DNA of 64,000 bases, taken from the NCBI GenBank assembly GCA_039621445.1, contig CP154955.1, positions 51,365,384 through 51,429,383 of the forward strand. The letters run 5' to 3'. Below the pieces are notes generated by a model, which saw only the letters and a program-made list of their open reading frames with translations, was not told where the DNA came from and did no database searches. This DNA is from Euglena gracilis (taxonomy: Eukaryota; Euglenida; Euglenophyceae; Euglenales). Made by a program: the position numbers and the translations under genes. Shown piece by piece: positions 43,590 to 55,504 of this stretch (positions are counted from its first letter, which is position 1; every line of letters starts with the position of its first letter).

Positions 43590-43940
43590 TATAAGGACAG
43601 GTGGGGGGTGGTCCGGACCCCCCCTGCGGGCCAGGAGGGGGGGGGGGGGGGGGGGACACCCCCCCACCTAAACAGTTGCGCGGTCTGGGTTACCGAAAAT
43701 TTTTGACCCCCCAAAACGACCAAAAGTGCCATTTTGGGCACTTTTTTGGGCAAAAATGTGCAAAAATGCAAAAAAAAATTCGGCGCAAAGCGCCAGAGGA
43801 AAAAAATTGACCCTTTTGGGGGGGTCCCAGGAACCCCCCCGAGGGTCGGTCCGGACCCCCCTGGGAGGTGGGGGGGGGACACCCCTGTGGACCAGGAGGG
43901 GGGGGGGTGGGGGGGACACCCCCCCACCTAAACCATGTAC
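43590..43940. repeat. G-run element with direct terminal modules
   Basis: A module (GTCCGGACCCCCC ... CCAGGAGGGGG... GACACCCCCCCACCTAAAC) occurs at 43610-43675 and again, longer, at 43845-43935. Between them is a CGGCGCAAAGCGCC palindrome and AAAAGTGCCATTTTGGGCAC. It includes a G-run of more than 20 nt at about 43635. Confidence 0.65.
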
Positions 43941-44187
43941 GCCCTCCTTATATCAAACCCTGGGTTAGTGGTCAGGTAATTCTCCCCAAAAAATGAAAAA
44001 AATCAATCCCTCCCAAAATAAATTCGGACCATAATTGCCAAAAGCAAGAGCATTGTTCAGCAAGAATGCATAACTGCATGCATCATATATTTTTGACTTG
44101 CAGTTGTTTTATTTTTGCATTGCAACCAGAGAAAACTTCCAAACAAATGAACATTTGTGGACATTTATGAACAAACAAATGAATGCT

Positions 44188-44598
44188 TAAACCCCCCCCA
44201 AAATAAGACCCCCCCAAAAATGGACCCCCCCCAAAAATAAGACCCCCCCTGGCCGGTCCGAGCAAAAATCCATGAAATGGACCCCCCCCCATAAATAAGA
44301 CCCCCCCCCTGCCGGCGCGAAGCGCCGGATTTTTGAAAAAAGGGCCATTTTGGGGGGTAAATCTGTCATTTTGGGACAGTTTCCATACAATTCAGCATAT
44401 TTTCCCCTATTTGTCTGGCGCGAAGCGCCGAATTTTTCGAAAAATGGTATTTTGGGGGGCATTTTTGGACATTTTGGGGGGTCGAAAAATTTCCCAGCAA
44501 AAATCCATAAAATGGACCCCCATGAATAATCCCCCCCCCTCGGGCTTTCCAGCAACCAACCCATGAAATGGACCCGGGGTCTTATTTTGGGGGGGGTT
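44188..44598. mobile_element. ~410-bp non-coding inverted-repeat element (AAATAAGACC subfamily)
   Basis: The left end TAAACCCCCCCCAAAATAAG faces the right end CTTATTTTGGGGGGGGTTA. Inside are repeated CC(AAAAATGGA/AAAATAAGA)CC modules beside C-runs and two GGCGCGAAGCGCC palindromes. The plan is the same as the 5007/12345/15321 elements, with the motif AAATAAGACC replacing AAATATAAAGCC. Confidence 0.75.
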
Positions 44599-44639
44599 AT
44601 GGTGATTCATAATTTGCTTGATGGTGATGCAACTTTGAC

Positions 44640-46160
44640 AAAATTGTTGAAGCACGTTTTTTGTGGCTTTTTTTTTTTTGGTCAAAAAACCGATTTTCCA
44701 AAAAAAATCTCGACAATGAAGCAAAATAAAAGAAAATGTCCGGAGAGCAAAAATGAAGCCCTTGGAAGGTTAACTTTTCCCCAACTCTTCGTGAAGCCCG
44801 AGTTACGGCCATTTTTCGGCCCTTTTGGGGTCAAAAAATGAATTTTTCTAAAACTGCTCAAAAATGGTGGGAATTGAACGAAATTTGATTTCCCCGCAAC
44901 TCCTCGCCTGGCCCGAGTTACAGCCATTTTTCGGCCGATTTTGGCCATTTGGAACAGGTTTGGCCTGTTTTGAAGTCGAAAAAAATAATAATAAAAAAAA
45001 ATTGCCCGAAACGATGTTTTTGGGCCTCCCGGACCCGGAAAACCCGTTTTGCGCCGAAAATGAGCGTTTTTCGACCGGGCCACCGGGTTGGCCAGGCCAG
45101 GCCGCCAGCCCCCACCACCTGAAACATCTGCAACACGCCTCAAACAGCTGCTGCAGCATGGCACCATCACACATGTAAGGAGCTCATCACTACACAAAAA
45201 CCTGGTCTTATGGGGGGGGTCGGTCTCGGCCAAAGAGCCGGCCAGGGGGAGGTCTTATATGGGGGGGGTCGCTGAGCTCTTATCTTTAGATTAAGAGCAA
45301 CGCTTACCACTGGGGAAAAGAGGGGGGTCAAACCCCCCGCCCTCCCCCCCCCTCTGGGTAGACCATGAAAACCGCGGATCATCACTATGAACACAGCTTG
45401 GTTCCCGGATTCTCGAAATCCAGTCGCGAGCGACTGGATTTCTAGTTTCCGAATCACCTCCGTTTGACCCCAAACTCCCCGCCAGGCCAAAGTTATTCAC
45501 GCGCGAAGGGGTCCAAACTGGGTAGGATTGGCCAACCCCTCCGCCTCTTCCGACACCACCATTTCGCCAAGGTCCAAAAATCGGTCAAAAAATGAATTTT
45601 TCGAAAATATCTGGAGAAAACGTACATTATTTCCGGAAATGTCGGTCTGACGAAATGTACCCCCGAAGGCCCTCCATCACCCCCCGTTCGCCGTTTTGGC
45701 CGCCGGCACTCCTGGCCCGTGTTCCGGCGCGCTTTTGCGGCCCAAAACGGGCATTTTGGGGTGTTTTGGGGGCCATTTTTCGGTCAAAAAAAGAATCAAT
45801 TTTCCCAAAATATCTCGACAATGAAGCAAAATCAAAGAAAATGTCCGGAGAGCAAAAATGAAGGCCTTGGAATGCCCTATCCAACCATGGTTTACTTTTT
45901 CCCAACTCTTTGTGCAGCCCGAGTTACGGCCATTTTTCGGCCAATTTTGGCCCATTTCAGGGACCATTTGGGGCCGTTTTCGGAGTCAAAAAATTTAATG
46001 TTCTCAAAATATCTCGGAAATTAAGCAAAATCAAAGGAAAAGTCCGGAGACCTAAATCCCCGCAAGTCCCGGCCTGGCCCGAAATATGGCCAATTTACGG
46101 CCCAAAACAGCGTGGCAGGCTTGCGACTTAGCCGTTTTCGGCCCTGTTCTGGGTCAAAAA
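44640..46160. repeat. Inverted, diverged relics of the 163-bp satellite and its spacers
   Basis: On the reverse strand 44995-45090 matches one 163-bp unit (GAAAAACGCTCATTTTCGGC, GGTCCGGGAGGCCCAAAAAC). 45275-45530 matches the spacer part with the TAAGAGC and CGCGCGAAGGGGTCCAAACT modules. 44700-44935 and 45780-46110 match the spacer half-repeats (CTCGGGCTG, GTCTCCGGACATTTCC in inverted form). A stretch of 45 bp at 45125-45172 (minus LQQLFEACCRCF) could be an exon remnant. Confidence 0.75.
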
Positions 46161-46654
46161 ATCAGTGTATGGTGTAGTGGGAATTGTATATGGCGTGTAT
46201 GTATCGGTGTATGGGGGGGTTGACATTTCATTAAAGTTTCAGGAATTACCGTAAAAATCACTGAAAGTCACTGCAAATTGCAAGACTGCAATTTCGCGCA
46301 ATTTACAACTTACAAATTGCACGAAATTTGCAATGCTAGTCATTTCGGCCTTCCATTACATGCATCCCATTAAAAGCTCAGCACTATTCAAAACCTGGTC
46401 GCATATGGGAGGGGCATGGTAATTTTGGTCTGTTGCTGAAAACCCCAGCCTTTGGGGTCGAGGTTTTGGATATTTGCTGAAAATCAAAAAGGAGGGTATT
46501 TGGGGGGGTCTGACTTCGGGGTGCAACGTCATAAATTAAGTGTGCTTATGATGGGTGCCGGCACAACAATGCAAAAAAGCAGCTTTAAAGCCTAGCCTGT
46601 TTGTCCAATTTTTAACCAGATGTTAAGAGGTGGAGCAGAAGCCTTTCCTGGAAC

Positions 46655-46780
46655 CTTATACATAAACGTGCCATTCTCCCCTGACGCTGTCAAGCGGTTG
46701 TGCTCCGTGTAGACAAATGGAGTGCGGGGAGATGCGAAGCGGATGGGCTTGTTTTGGTGTTTGCGGCTTGGCATTAGCAT
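46655..46780 (-). CDS. Exon candidate of an unidentified minus-strand gene
   Basis: Forty-two codons from an ATG to AAG|GTTCCAGG, encoding PSRKHQNKPIRFASPRTPF then VYTEHNRLTASGENGTFMYK. The frame stays open 21 more codons if unspliced. The composition is coding-like and no repeat is involved, but the 5' border is unknown and I recognise no family. Confidence 0.35.
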
Positions 46781-46789
46781 TGAATGCGT

Positions 46790-48055
46790 CGCTTTTTTGA
46801 TTTTTAATATAATCTCATTGCTCTTTCAAAAGATGATAGGTCCCCACCAACGGTTTTAATTAGGGGAATCCTTCATGACCCTTGGGAAATGGTGATGCTG
46901 AACCCAATACTTTATCCCATTACCTCCCCCAGTGCTGTCCCGATTTGCTTCCTAGTCTGGGGACTTCAAAACCATTTTCCCTCCAAATTTCTGAACTTTG
47001 ATTCCTGGGTTCGTCAAAAAAATTGCCATCTTTCTCAAAAAAATTTCCTTCTTTGTGAGACAACAATGCAATTGTTTTAAAACAATTGGCTTCTTTTTGG
47101 GGGCATTTTCAGCAAGAGATGGAAATTATTTTTTTGAGATTGAGGGATTCTTTTTGAAGAAGAATGGGATCAAACCATAAGACAAACAACAAACCTTACC
47201 AAGAAAATGGCATTTTATTTTTGCAATTCGCTGTAAAGATGGAAACAAAAAATATTAAGTGACGCAAGTTTTTTCATGCATTTTTGGGTCCATAGTGGGA
47301 ATTGGCACCATTGATTCCTTTTAAGGTCTGACGATGAGGAATATTGTTTATAAATCATCTCTGGTCCAGGACAAGAAAAACAGGAGGGAAAGCCGCAAAA
47401 TCACCACAGCATTGCTTCTAGTTAATCAAACCTATGATTTTTTCATATCCTTTTCTCAATGGCACCAAAGGGCACCAAATGTGCTCCCCCCCGATGCCAA
47501 CACTTATTTGATTTGCAATATTGGATTGCACCCCAAGTATACCATAACCTTTCGAGATTTGGCTTGGTTCCCCTTTATTCAAATCCCCCACCCCAAATGG
47601 AAAAAAAAGGGGGTGGGAAAAAAATGCATTTTTGAAACCCCAATGCCACACACACACACACACACATGCAGAAGCACATGCAGGCACACCATCACGCTTT
47701 TCCACTGGCCAGCCATTTTGTCAGACATTGGAAAAAAGCCACTGGTGAGACCCCTCGGGGTCCCGGGGGATCACCCCGATTGGAAAAAATTTTCCTCTGG
47801 CGCTGCACGCCAAGGTGGAAATGAGGATTTAATGTGTTTGGGGGGGGGGGGGGGGCTGGTTTTAAAAATGGCCAAAATGGGCATTTTTGGGACATTCCTG
47901 GGTCCAAGGATTTTTCAGCGCTTTTTCGCACTAGTCAATGCAAAAAAAAATCCATTGGCTAGCCCTAATTGCAGACCAGGAATTCCCCTAGCCAAATTTG
48001 GACTAGCTGCAACAAGTCTTTCCCCCCTACAAACCCTTAAGCAGTAGCCTGCACA
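46790..48055. other. Mixed non-coding sequence
   Basis: Largely unique. 47640-47665 is (CA)n and 47838-47860 a G-run. A plus-strand ORF of 237 codons (47334-48047) crosses both and looks like chance. 46240-46340 (just to the left) has AAATTGCA/TGCAATTT palindromes. Confidence 0.5.
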
Positions 48056-48059
48056 TCAT

Positions 48060-49375
48060 TCAGATATGGCCCTTTAAAAACGTTAACCATTCACGGGCTT
48101 CCTTACGTGAGGAATCGGGGTGTGTTCACTGGTGAATGCTACGGCAACCGTGAACGGTTCACGGGTGAACACCATGGCACCCGCGAACTGTTCGCGGGTG
48201 AACACCGAGGAACCGTGAACAGAAATCTACGTAGAAATGCATGCCGCTGTATGGCAATGGGAGACCAACCTCAAGTGCAGTGGTAGTGGCGTGGGTTCAA
48301 GTTATATTCAAGTTTGGTGAAGAACTCCTGCCCTGAAGCCCAAGAAGCTAAGCAACTACTGAAGTTCAAGACTCACAAGTACAAGAGGCAAGTATTCTAG
48401 TTGAGTTGACAACTTCAAGTTCTTTTCATATGCAAGTGCTGTTGGACTTACTGCTGCAGCTGGACATGCTGTCGTCAGTGCTGAAGTGGGCATCTCAGCC
48501 CTGCTATTGGGGGGGACGCAGGCTTCTTTTCACCAACGTGCCAGTCTCGCGATGTCATTGTTGGCATGGTCAGGACAACAAACAGCACAACTCAACGGCA
48601 ACCCTCACAAATCCACGCTTTTTTGGGAGCCCGACACAAACCTGCACACACAAAATGATGCACCCCTGCACACACAGAACAACGAATACTTCTGGCTGTG
48701 GCAACATCTGTCTCACCAAAGGCACGCGCATCACAACACAGACACAAAGGAACGGAAGGGGGAGGGAACACGGAGGGGATAGCGACAGCCGGTGGTGTAC
48801 CCCAACAGAAATACATTCCTTCTTTGGACCAAAAATGAACGGTTCCCTTCTGGAGCCTTCAAAACATTGAGCAACTCGTCCGCCTGCAAAACGTTATTTG
48901 CCAACCTTGGCCTCCTGTGCTTTTTTGGCACTTTGCTATGTGACGAGCGGCTGCATCAATGCATTGAAATGTGGGAACTGACACCCCCACCAAAACATCG
49001 TCCAAAGAGGCAGAAACAACGCCATGCCGGTTGCAAAACATCATTGAATGCATGGTTCTTGGGGCCAAAATTGTCATTTTCACCACCGGTGGGGAGGGAG
49101 CTCAAAAGGGCATCTACTGGCTCCTAAACACCCAGCACCACGCAAAACTGCCAAAAAATCATCTCCATTGGGTGACGGAATCTGAGCTTCCATCATGCTG
49201 GCAAAACGCTCATTGGACTGCAGAGAAAAAGCTTTGCACGGAAAAAAAAGACAAAAAATGGGATTCCATTCACTGGTGATACCCTGTGCACCCGTGATCC
49301 GTTCACAGGTGCACAACGGTTCCCGGTGATTGGATTTGGGCGTTCATAAATACACCTTTGCACCGTGAACAAAAA
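48060..49375. mobile_element. Foldback-like element with GTTCACGG clusters and a PHD-finger frame
   Basis: The left border (48085-48235) has about six near-palindromic copies of CCGTGAACGGTTCACGG-type sequence. The right border (49268-49375) has CCGTGATCCGTTCACAGG, GGTTCCCGG and CACCGTGAAC. The ~1 kb interior holds open frames on both strands, including the PHD finger at 48592-48816. It could be a small or broken DNA transposon carrying a gene fragment. Confidence 0.6.
48592..48816 (-). CDS. PHD-type zinc finger protein fragment
   Basis: A 74-codon frame ending in TGA. Its last 50 residues have the C4HC3 pattern in order: CLCC, 17 residues, CSVC, 4 residues, HFVC (His-x2-Cys), about 12 residues, then W-I-C-E-G-C. 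The Trp two residues before the penultimate Cys is typical of PHD fingers, which bind histone tails and also occur in transposon proteins. The chosen ATG (48816) is only the first in frame; the true 5' end is unknown. The fold assignment is inference from ligand spacing. Confidence 0.5.
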   Translation of the reverse strand: MYFCWGTPPAVAIPSVFPPPSVPLCLCCDARAFGETDVATARSIRCSVCAGVHHFVCAGLCRAPKKAWICEGCR

Positions 49376-49820
49376 TGCGAAATTCAGTGGGATGCAGGGC
49401 CCTTAGGAACACCTGGCCTACTGTGGGGAAGCCTGTGAATTTGGGCAACGGTTTTTGATACGAAAACTGTGTCCAGAACGCCGGTTCGGGCGGCAGCCCG
49501 AACCGGCGTTCTGGAACACAGTTCCGTGGTCCGAACCGGCGTTCTGGACACAGTTGTTGAAACCGTGGATTAGGGGCTCTGGCTTCACGCCCGAACCGGC
49601 GTTCAAGGAACCCAGGCCAATTTCGCCCTAAATGCCCATTTTTCTAACATTTTGGAGCATTTTTGGGCTCCTTTGGGCGCATGGCCATGTCGATCGGCCA
49701 ATTGAAATTTTCACAGATCTGGTGCCATGTTACCCATCGATCGAAAGCTCTTCTCAAGTGCTTTTGGCAGATGGCCACAGGATTCAGCAATAATCCATAC
49801 AGCGGGCTCCGAGCGGGAGA

Positions 49821-50680
49821 TTGGCCATGGGACTTTTGGTGGTCGCTAGCAACCGGTCGCTAGGGTCGCTAGCGACCGGTCGCTAGCGACCATTGGTGGT
49901 CGGAGCGACCGGTCGCTCCGACCACCAATTTTAAGTCTACCCCCCCCCTTCGAAAAAGTTTTTAAGCCCCCCCCTCGAAAATTTTTTTTTCAAATTTGGA
50001 GGAAAATGACTCAAAACCCACCCAAATGCCTTCCAAACCCTCCATTCGGGGGTCAATTTGCAAAAAAAATTGAGTAATATCTTCTCTTTGCACCTGTTCT
50101 GTGAAACCATAGCCATAGTGTGACTTTATCCTTACCTTGCACACATAAGACTACATTCATTACGGAGCGCGACTCGGCCATCCTTGCCTTGCACACAAGG
50201 GGATTTTGTTATTTTGGGCGGGGGGGGTCCGGGGGGGCGGCAGCCCCCCCCCGGAGAAGGCCGTAGGCCGACTAAGTTCGCGTATATTGCAAATTAACCA
50301 CAAAAATACCCTTGGGGGACCCTTGCACACACAAGACTACATTCATTACGGAGCGCGACTCGGCCATCCTTGCCTTGCACACACAAGGGGATTTTGTTAT
50401 TTTGGGCGGGGGGGGTCCGGGGGGGGGCGGCAGCCCCCCCCCCCCCGGAGGAGGCCGTAGGCCGACTAAGTTCGCGTATATTGCAAATTGACCACAAAAA
50501 TTGAACCCCAAATGGAAATTTTGGAAAATATTTGGATAAAAATATTTGGAGGGGGGGGCTTAAAAAATTTTTAGAGGGGGGGGGTGGACTTAAAATTGGT
50601 GGTCGGCCCGACCACCAATGGTCAGTAGACTTGGTCGCTAGCGACCGGTCGCTAGCGACCACCAAAAGTTCCATGGCCAA
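49821..50680. mobile_element. 860-bp foldback element nested in another, GGTCGCTAGCGACC ends
   Basis: The ends are long imperfect inverted repeats of about 170-190 bp: 49821 starts TTGGCCATGGGACTTTTGGT and 50680 reads back TTGGCCATGGAACTTTTGGT. Both continue through GGTCGCTAGCGACC palindromes, GGTGGTCGG, AATTTTAAGTC and C-runs. The flanks share AATAATCC and CATACAGCG, suggesting duplicated target sequence. It is non-coding. Confidence 0.85.
50137..50510. repeat. 186-bp tandem duplication inside the nested element
   Basis: Copies start at about 50137 and 50323. They share GACTACATTCATTACGGAGC, CCATCCTTGCCTTGCACACA and TTCGCGTATATTGCAAATT(A/G), and differ in G-run length. The CCATCCTTGCCTTGCACACA piece also occurs in the loop of the 9165-9890 element. 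Confidence 0.9.
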
Positions 50681-51712
50681 TAATCCGCAATGAGCCCATA
50701 CAGCGCTTATTTTCAGCGATCGTGCATTCCAAAATTTGACATCCTAATTTGTGAAATCCCACACCTTAGGTGCCTTACAGCATATCAATCGAAAGCTCTC
50801 GCCAAGGCCTTTCATTTGGTACCCACAGAACTCAGCTATACTGCAGAGCACTCTGAAAATCGGCGATCGCATTTTCCGACCCTGTTTGCAAAGTCGAAAT
50901 TCCGATGTTTCACCAGCCATGTTGCCCATCGATCGAAAGCTCTTCTCAAGGACTTTCAGCAGATGGCCTTAGATTTCAGCCGTGCTGCATGGTATTCTAT
51001 TTCAAAAATTCCCTAAATTTGGCCAAATGGAAATTGTTGCACAAAATACCCCAATATATGGCCAATTACCCCCCAAAAACTGCTCAGATGTGATTGCCAC
51101 ATGTCTACTAAGCATTTTGAACATTTTTTGCCTTTTTTTCCCCTGGACATCTTGCGCCCGACGCGTTTTTTAACTCGTTTCGGACATCTCTCCGAACTGG
51201 CGTTTCCAGCGTCGGCGCAATACACGGTTTCTGCCAAGCGTCTGGTGTTCGGGGGGCACCAATCCACACGTGGAAGTCGTGAGGAATACAATTTTCATAT
51301 TGAAGTGAAATGGCACATTTCGTTGGAGATCTTCCAAGCGTTCCAGAAGCCTGCGCAAAATGCGCCGAACCAGCGTTCTGGAACGCGGTTCGGGCGTGAA
51401 GCGAGACAATAGGTTTCAAGCATCAGGGTTCACTCAGTCCGGGGGCAAAAGAACCACACCGGGATTGAGTGAAACCCAATTTTTTCTTATAATAAATGTG
51501 TGGAAGATTTTGAAAATGGTATCACGTTCTACTCCTCAAGGGTAATTGCAAGAAGCAGGCTGAAATGCACACCTTGGATTTTTCTTCACAACGCATACAC
51601 AAACACTCATCAGATAGAGGCTGCAAGAAGACAGGTGCATGGAGCTGCGAGATGCATTGGATTTTTTTGCTGTTTGTGAATTTTTCTGCGCTATTTCTAT
51701 GCACCAAGGTTG

Positions 51713-51713
<1 letters not shown>

Positions 51714-51775
<62 letters not shown>
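51714..51775. repeat. (CA)n microsatellite
   Basis: About 30 perfect CA units. Confidence 0.98.
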
Positions 51776-51777
<2 letters not shown>

Positions 51778-53040
51778 TATTTCATGACTGTGCCCACTCC
51801 ACGAACTACTATGTACCGAGGTATTGCGAAAACTATGGCCCACACTAGACATTAACCCCCAACACCTCAGAGGATGTTAGAAAATGTGTGGTCCAAATTT
51901 TGAAACTGCTACTGGGAGCATGCACAAATTTTGAGGGTTAGGGTTAGCACTTTTTTGGAAAGTTCTTCATAAAAAGTGCCACGACAGTGAGCTATTCCTA
52001 TCCCCCCTATGGGAACAGCTCTTGGGGGGGGGGGGCATGGTAATCAACCTTCCACTGGATGCTTGCCCCCCCACCTGTGGAAAAATTGTTCCGACACTGT
52101 GCATGGCTGTTGTTTCTGCAATTTTACCATTGTGCTGTCCATGTGAAATGTTTGAACCCCGGTTCCACATGTAAAGGGGGTTTGCCTAGAATGCCTCAAA
52201 AATCATCTGATTGTCCCCAAACAGTTTTGCGACACAAGGGGTTTGTGTTATTTTTGTTTCTTTTAGCCCTCGAATAGTTGTGAAACGAAAGGAATTCCAC
52301 CGAAATGCCTTTGAATAAGCAGGGCTATCCTTGATAATTCAGGCCCATGGCTGCCCCTGAAAAAATGGGGGTCGCTGTTTGCAAATGCTAATCCACTGTG
52401 CTTTGCGATGCTATGAAAATGGAACCATTCTCTAAGATATTTCGTCGCCTTGGTCCCTTGGGGGGAATTAATTGTTTGGTGCCGAATGATTAATCATGAT
52501 CAATCGGGGTATTTTGAGCGATCAACAATTTACTGGCACCTTGCGTTTTTTGAGATGACAGTGCATTTTAATGTCCACAATGATGTGTGTGTTGTGTTGT
52601 GGAAAGTCATATACCCTCACCCCCCCCCCCATATTTGACCCCCTAATTGGCTAATTGGCCTCCGGGACAATTTTGGCAAGGCCACGGCTCAGATAACATC
52701 CAAAAACGTCCGTTTCGAAAATTTCAAAAATTCGTCGGTAAAGAGGGGTCCTCGAGCCCCCCCCCCAAGTGTCCTCCCTCCCAAATCCAAATGGTAATAG
52801 AGGGTCGGAAGGAGCCCAGGCAGAAACCCCCCCCTCGAATAGAAATGCCTACCATGAGGGCCGTGAAGGGTCCCAGGGACCAGGCTTCTTTTTAAGACCC
52901 CCGGGGGGCCCCCCAGGGTGGCGCGGGACCCCCCCAGGGGGGTGCAGGGACCAGGTTTTGAATAGTGCTGAGCTCTTATAAGCGCGCACCCACCCCTTCA
53001 TTGACCCCACCATACATACCAGCCCACTCCATGGAGCTCT
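51776..53040. other. Mixed non-coding sequence before the satellite
   Basis: No supported exon. 52025-52040 is a G-run. 52885-52960 contains a partial AAGACC/poly-G element (CTTTTTAAGACCCCCGGGGG). From 52965 the TGAGCTCTTAT...CATACATACCAGCCCACTCC module of the satellite spacer begins. Confidence 0.55.
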
Positions 53041-55504
53041 TTTGCCTGAAATCCATGGGTTTTGTGCCAGAAACAAGGCGCCGGTGGGTTGAAAAACGCT
53101 CGTTTTCGGCGCGAAAACAGTTTTTTTTTTTTTTTTCGATTTTTTTCGACTTTTTTGACCCGGTTTTGACCCAAAGTCAATGGGTCGGCGGCCCAAAACG
53201 GGGCGCTGGCGGGTCGAAAAACGCTCGTTTTCGGCTCAAAAACAGTTTTTCCGGGTCCGGGAGGCCAAAAAACATCGTTTCGGGCAAAAATTTTTTTTCG
53301 ATTTTTTCGACTTTTTCGACCCGGTTTTGACCCAAAGTCAATGGGTCGGCGGCCCAAAACGGGGCGCTGGCGGGTCGAAAAACGCTCGTTTTCAGCTCAA
53401 AAACAGTTTTTCCGGGTCCGGGAGGCCAAAAAACATCGTTTCGGGCAAAAAAAATTTTTTTCGATTTTTTTCTATACTTTTTTGACCCGGTTTTGACCCA
53501 AAGTCAATGGCTCGGCTTCCCAAAACGGGGCGCTGGCGGGTCGAAAAACGCTCGTTTTCGGCTCAAAAACAGTTTTTTTTTTTTCTGGAGGCCAAAAAAC
53601 ATCGTTTCGGGCAAAAAAAAATTTTTCGATTTTTTTCGACTTTTTCGACCCGGTTTTGACCCAAAGTCAATGGGTCGGCGGCCCAAAACGGGGCGCTGGC
53701 GGGTCGAAAAACGCTCGTTTTCGGCTCAAAAACAGTTTTTCTGGGTCCGGGAGGCCAAAAAACATCGTTTCGGGCAAAAAAATTTTTTCGATTTTTTTCG
53801 ACTTTTTCGACCCGGTTTTGACCCAAAGTCAATGGGTCGGCGGCCCAAAACGGGGCGCTGGCGGGTCGAAAAACGCTCGTTTTCGGCTCAAAAACAGTTT
53901 TTTTTTTTTCCGGGTCCGGGAGGCCAAAAACATCGTTTCGGGCAAAAAAAAAATTTTTTTCGATTTTTTTTCGACTTTTTCGACCCGGTTTGACCCAAAG
54001 TCAATGGGTCGGCGGCCCAAAACGGGGCGCTGGCGGGCCGAAAAACGCTCGTTTTCGGCTCAAAACAATTTTTTTTAGATCCGGGCGCACAAAAACCATC
54101 GTTTCGGGCAAAAAAATTTTTTTCGATTTTTTTCGACTTTTTTAACCCGGTTTTGACCCAAAGTCAATGGGTCGGCGGCCCAAAACGGGGCGCTGGCGGG
54201 TCGAAAAACGCTCGTTTTCGGCTCAAAACCATTTTTTCCGGGTCCGGGAGGCCAAAAAACATCGTTTCGGGCAAAAAAATTTTTTCGATTTTTTTCGACT
54301 TTTTCGACCCGGTTTTGACCCAAAGTCAATGGGTCGGCGGCCCAAAACGGGGCGCTGGCGGGTCGAAAAACGCTCGTTTTCGGCTCAAAAACAGTTTTTC
54401 GGGTCCGGGAGGCCAAAAAACATCGTTTCGGGCAAAAAAATTTTTTTCGATTTTTTTCGACTTTTTCGACCCGGTTTTGACCCAAAGTCAATGGGTCGGC
54501 GGCCCAAAACGGGGCGCTGGCGGGTCGAAAAACGCTCGTTTTCGGCTCAAAAACAGTTTTTTTTTTCCGGGTCCGGGAGGCCAAAAAACATCGTTTTCGG
54601 GCAAAAAAAATTTCTTTCGATTTTTTTCGACTTTTTCGACCCGTTTTTCAACCTAAATCAATGGGTCGGCGGCCCAAAACGGGGCGCTGGCGGGTCGAAA
54701 AACGCTCGTTTTCGGCTCAAAACAGTTTTTCGGGGGGGAGGCAAAAAAACATCGTTTCGGGCAAAAAAATTTTTTCGATTTTTTTCGACTTTTTCGACCC
54801 GGTTTTGACCCAAAGTCAATGGGTCGGCGGCCCAAAACGGGGCGCTGGCGGGTCGAAAAACGCTCGTTTTCGGCTCAAAAACAGTTTTTCTGGGTCCGGG
54901 AGGCCCAAAAACATCGTTTCGGGCAAAAAAAATGTTTTCGATTTTTTTTCGCCCGGTTTTGACCCAAAGTCAATGGGTCGGCGGCCCAAAACGGGGCGCT
55001 GGCGGGTCGAAAAACGCTCGTTTTCGGCTCAAAGACAGTTTTTCTTTTTTTCTGGGTCCGGGAGGCCCAAAAACATCGTTTCGGGCCAAAAAATTTTTTT
55101 CGATTTTTTTCGACTTTTTCGACCCGGGTTTGACCCAAAGTCAATGGGGCGGCGGCCCGAAACGGGGCGCTGGCGGGTCGAAAAACGCTCGTTTGTCCCC
55201 GGCTCAAAAAACAGTTTTTCTTTTTTTTTTTTTCTCTTTCCTTCTTTCTTTCTTTTTCCTGTCTTTCTTTTTCCGGGTCCGGGAGGCCAAAAAACATCGT
55301 TTCGGGCAAAATAATTTTTTTCGATTTTTTTCGACTTTTTCGACCCGGTTTTGACCCAAAGTCAATGGGTTGGCGGCCCAAAACGGGGCGCTGGCGGGTC
55401 GAAAAACGCTCGTTTTCGGCTCAAAAACAGCTTTTCCGGGTCCGGGAGGCCAAAAAACATCGTTTCGGGCAAAAAATTTTTTTTCGATTTTTTTCGACTT
55501 TTTT

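Larger units (their letters stand above)
49455..51425. mobile_element. Foldback-like element with GAACCGGCGTTCTGG clusters
   Basis: The left cluster (49470-49610) has several GAACCGGCGTTCTGG(A)ACACAG copies in both orientations and CTTCACGCCCGAACCGGCG. The right end (51368-51412) carries the inverted counterpart. The core has ATCGATCGAAAGCTCTTCTC at about 49734 and 50932, the reverse complement of the AGAGCTTTCGATCGA motif in the ~912-bp array unit. It is interrupted by the nested element at 49821-50680. Confidence 0.65.

Noticed and set aside
47334-48047. 237-codon plus-strand ORF
   Set aside because: It crosses a CA repeat and a long G-run and shows no domain or codon bias.
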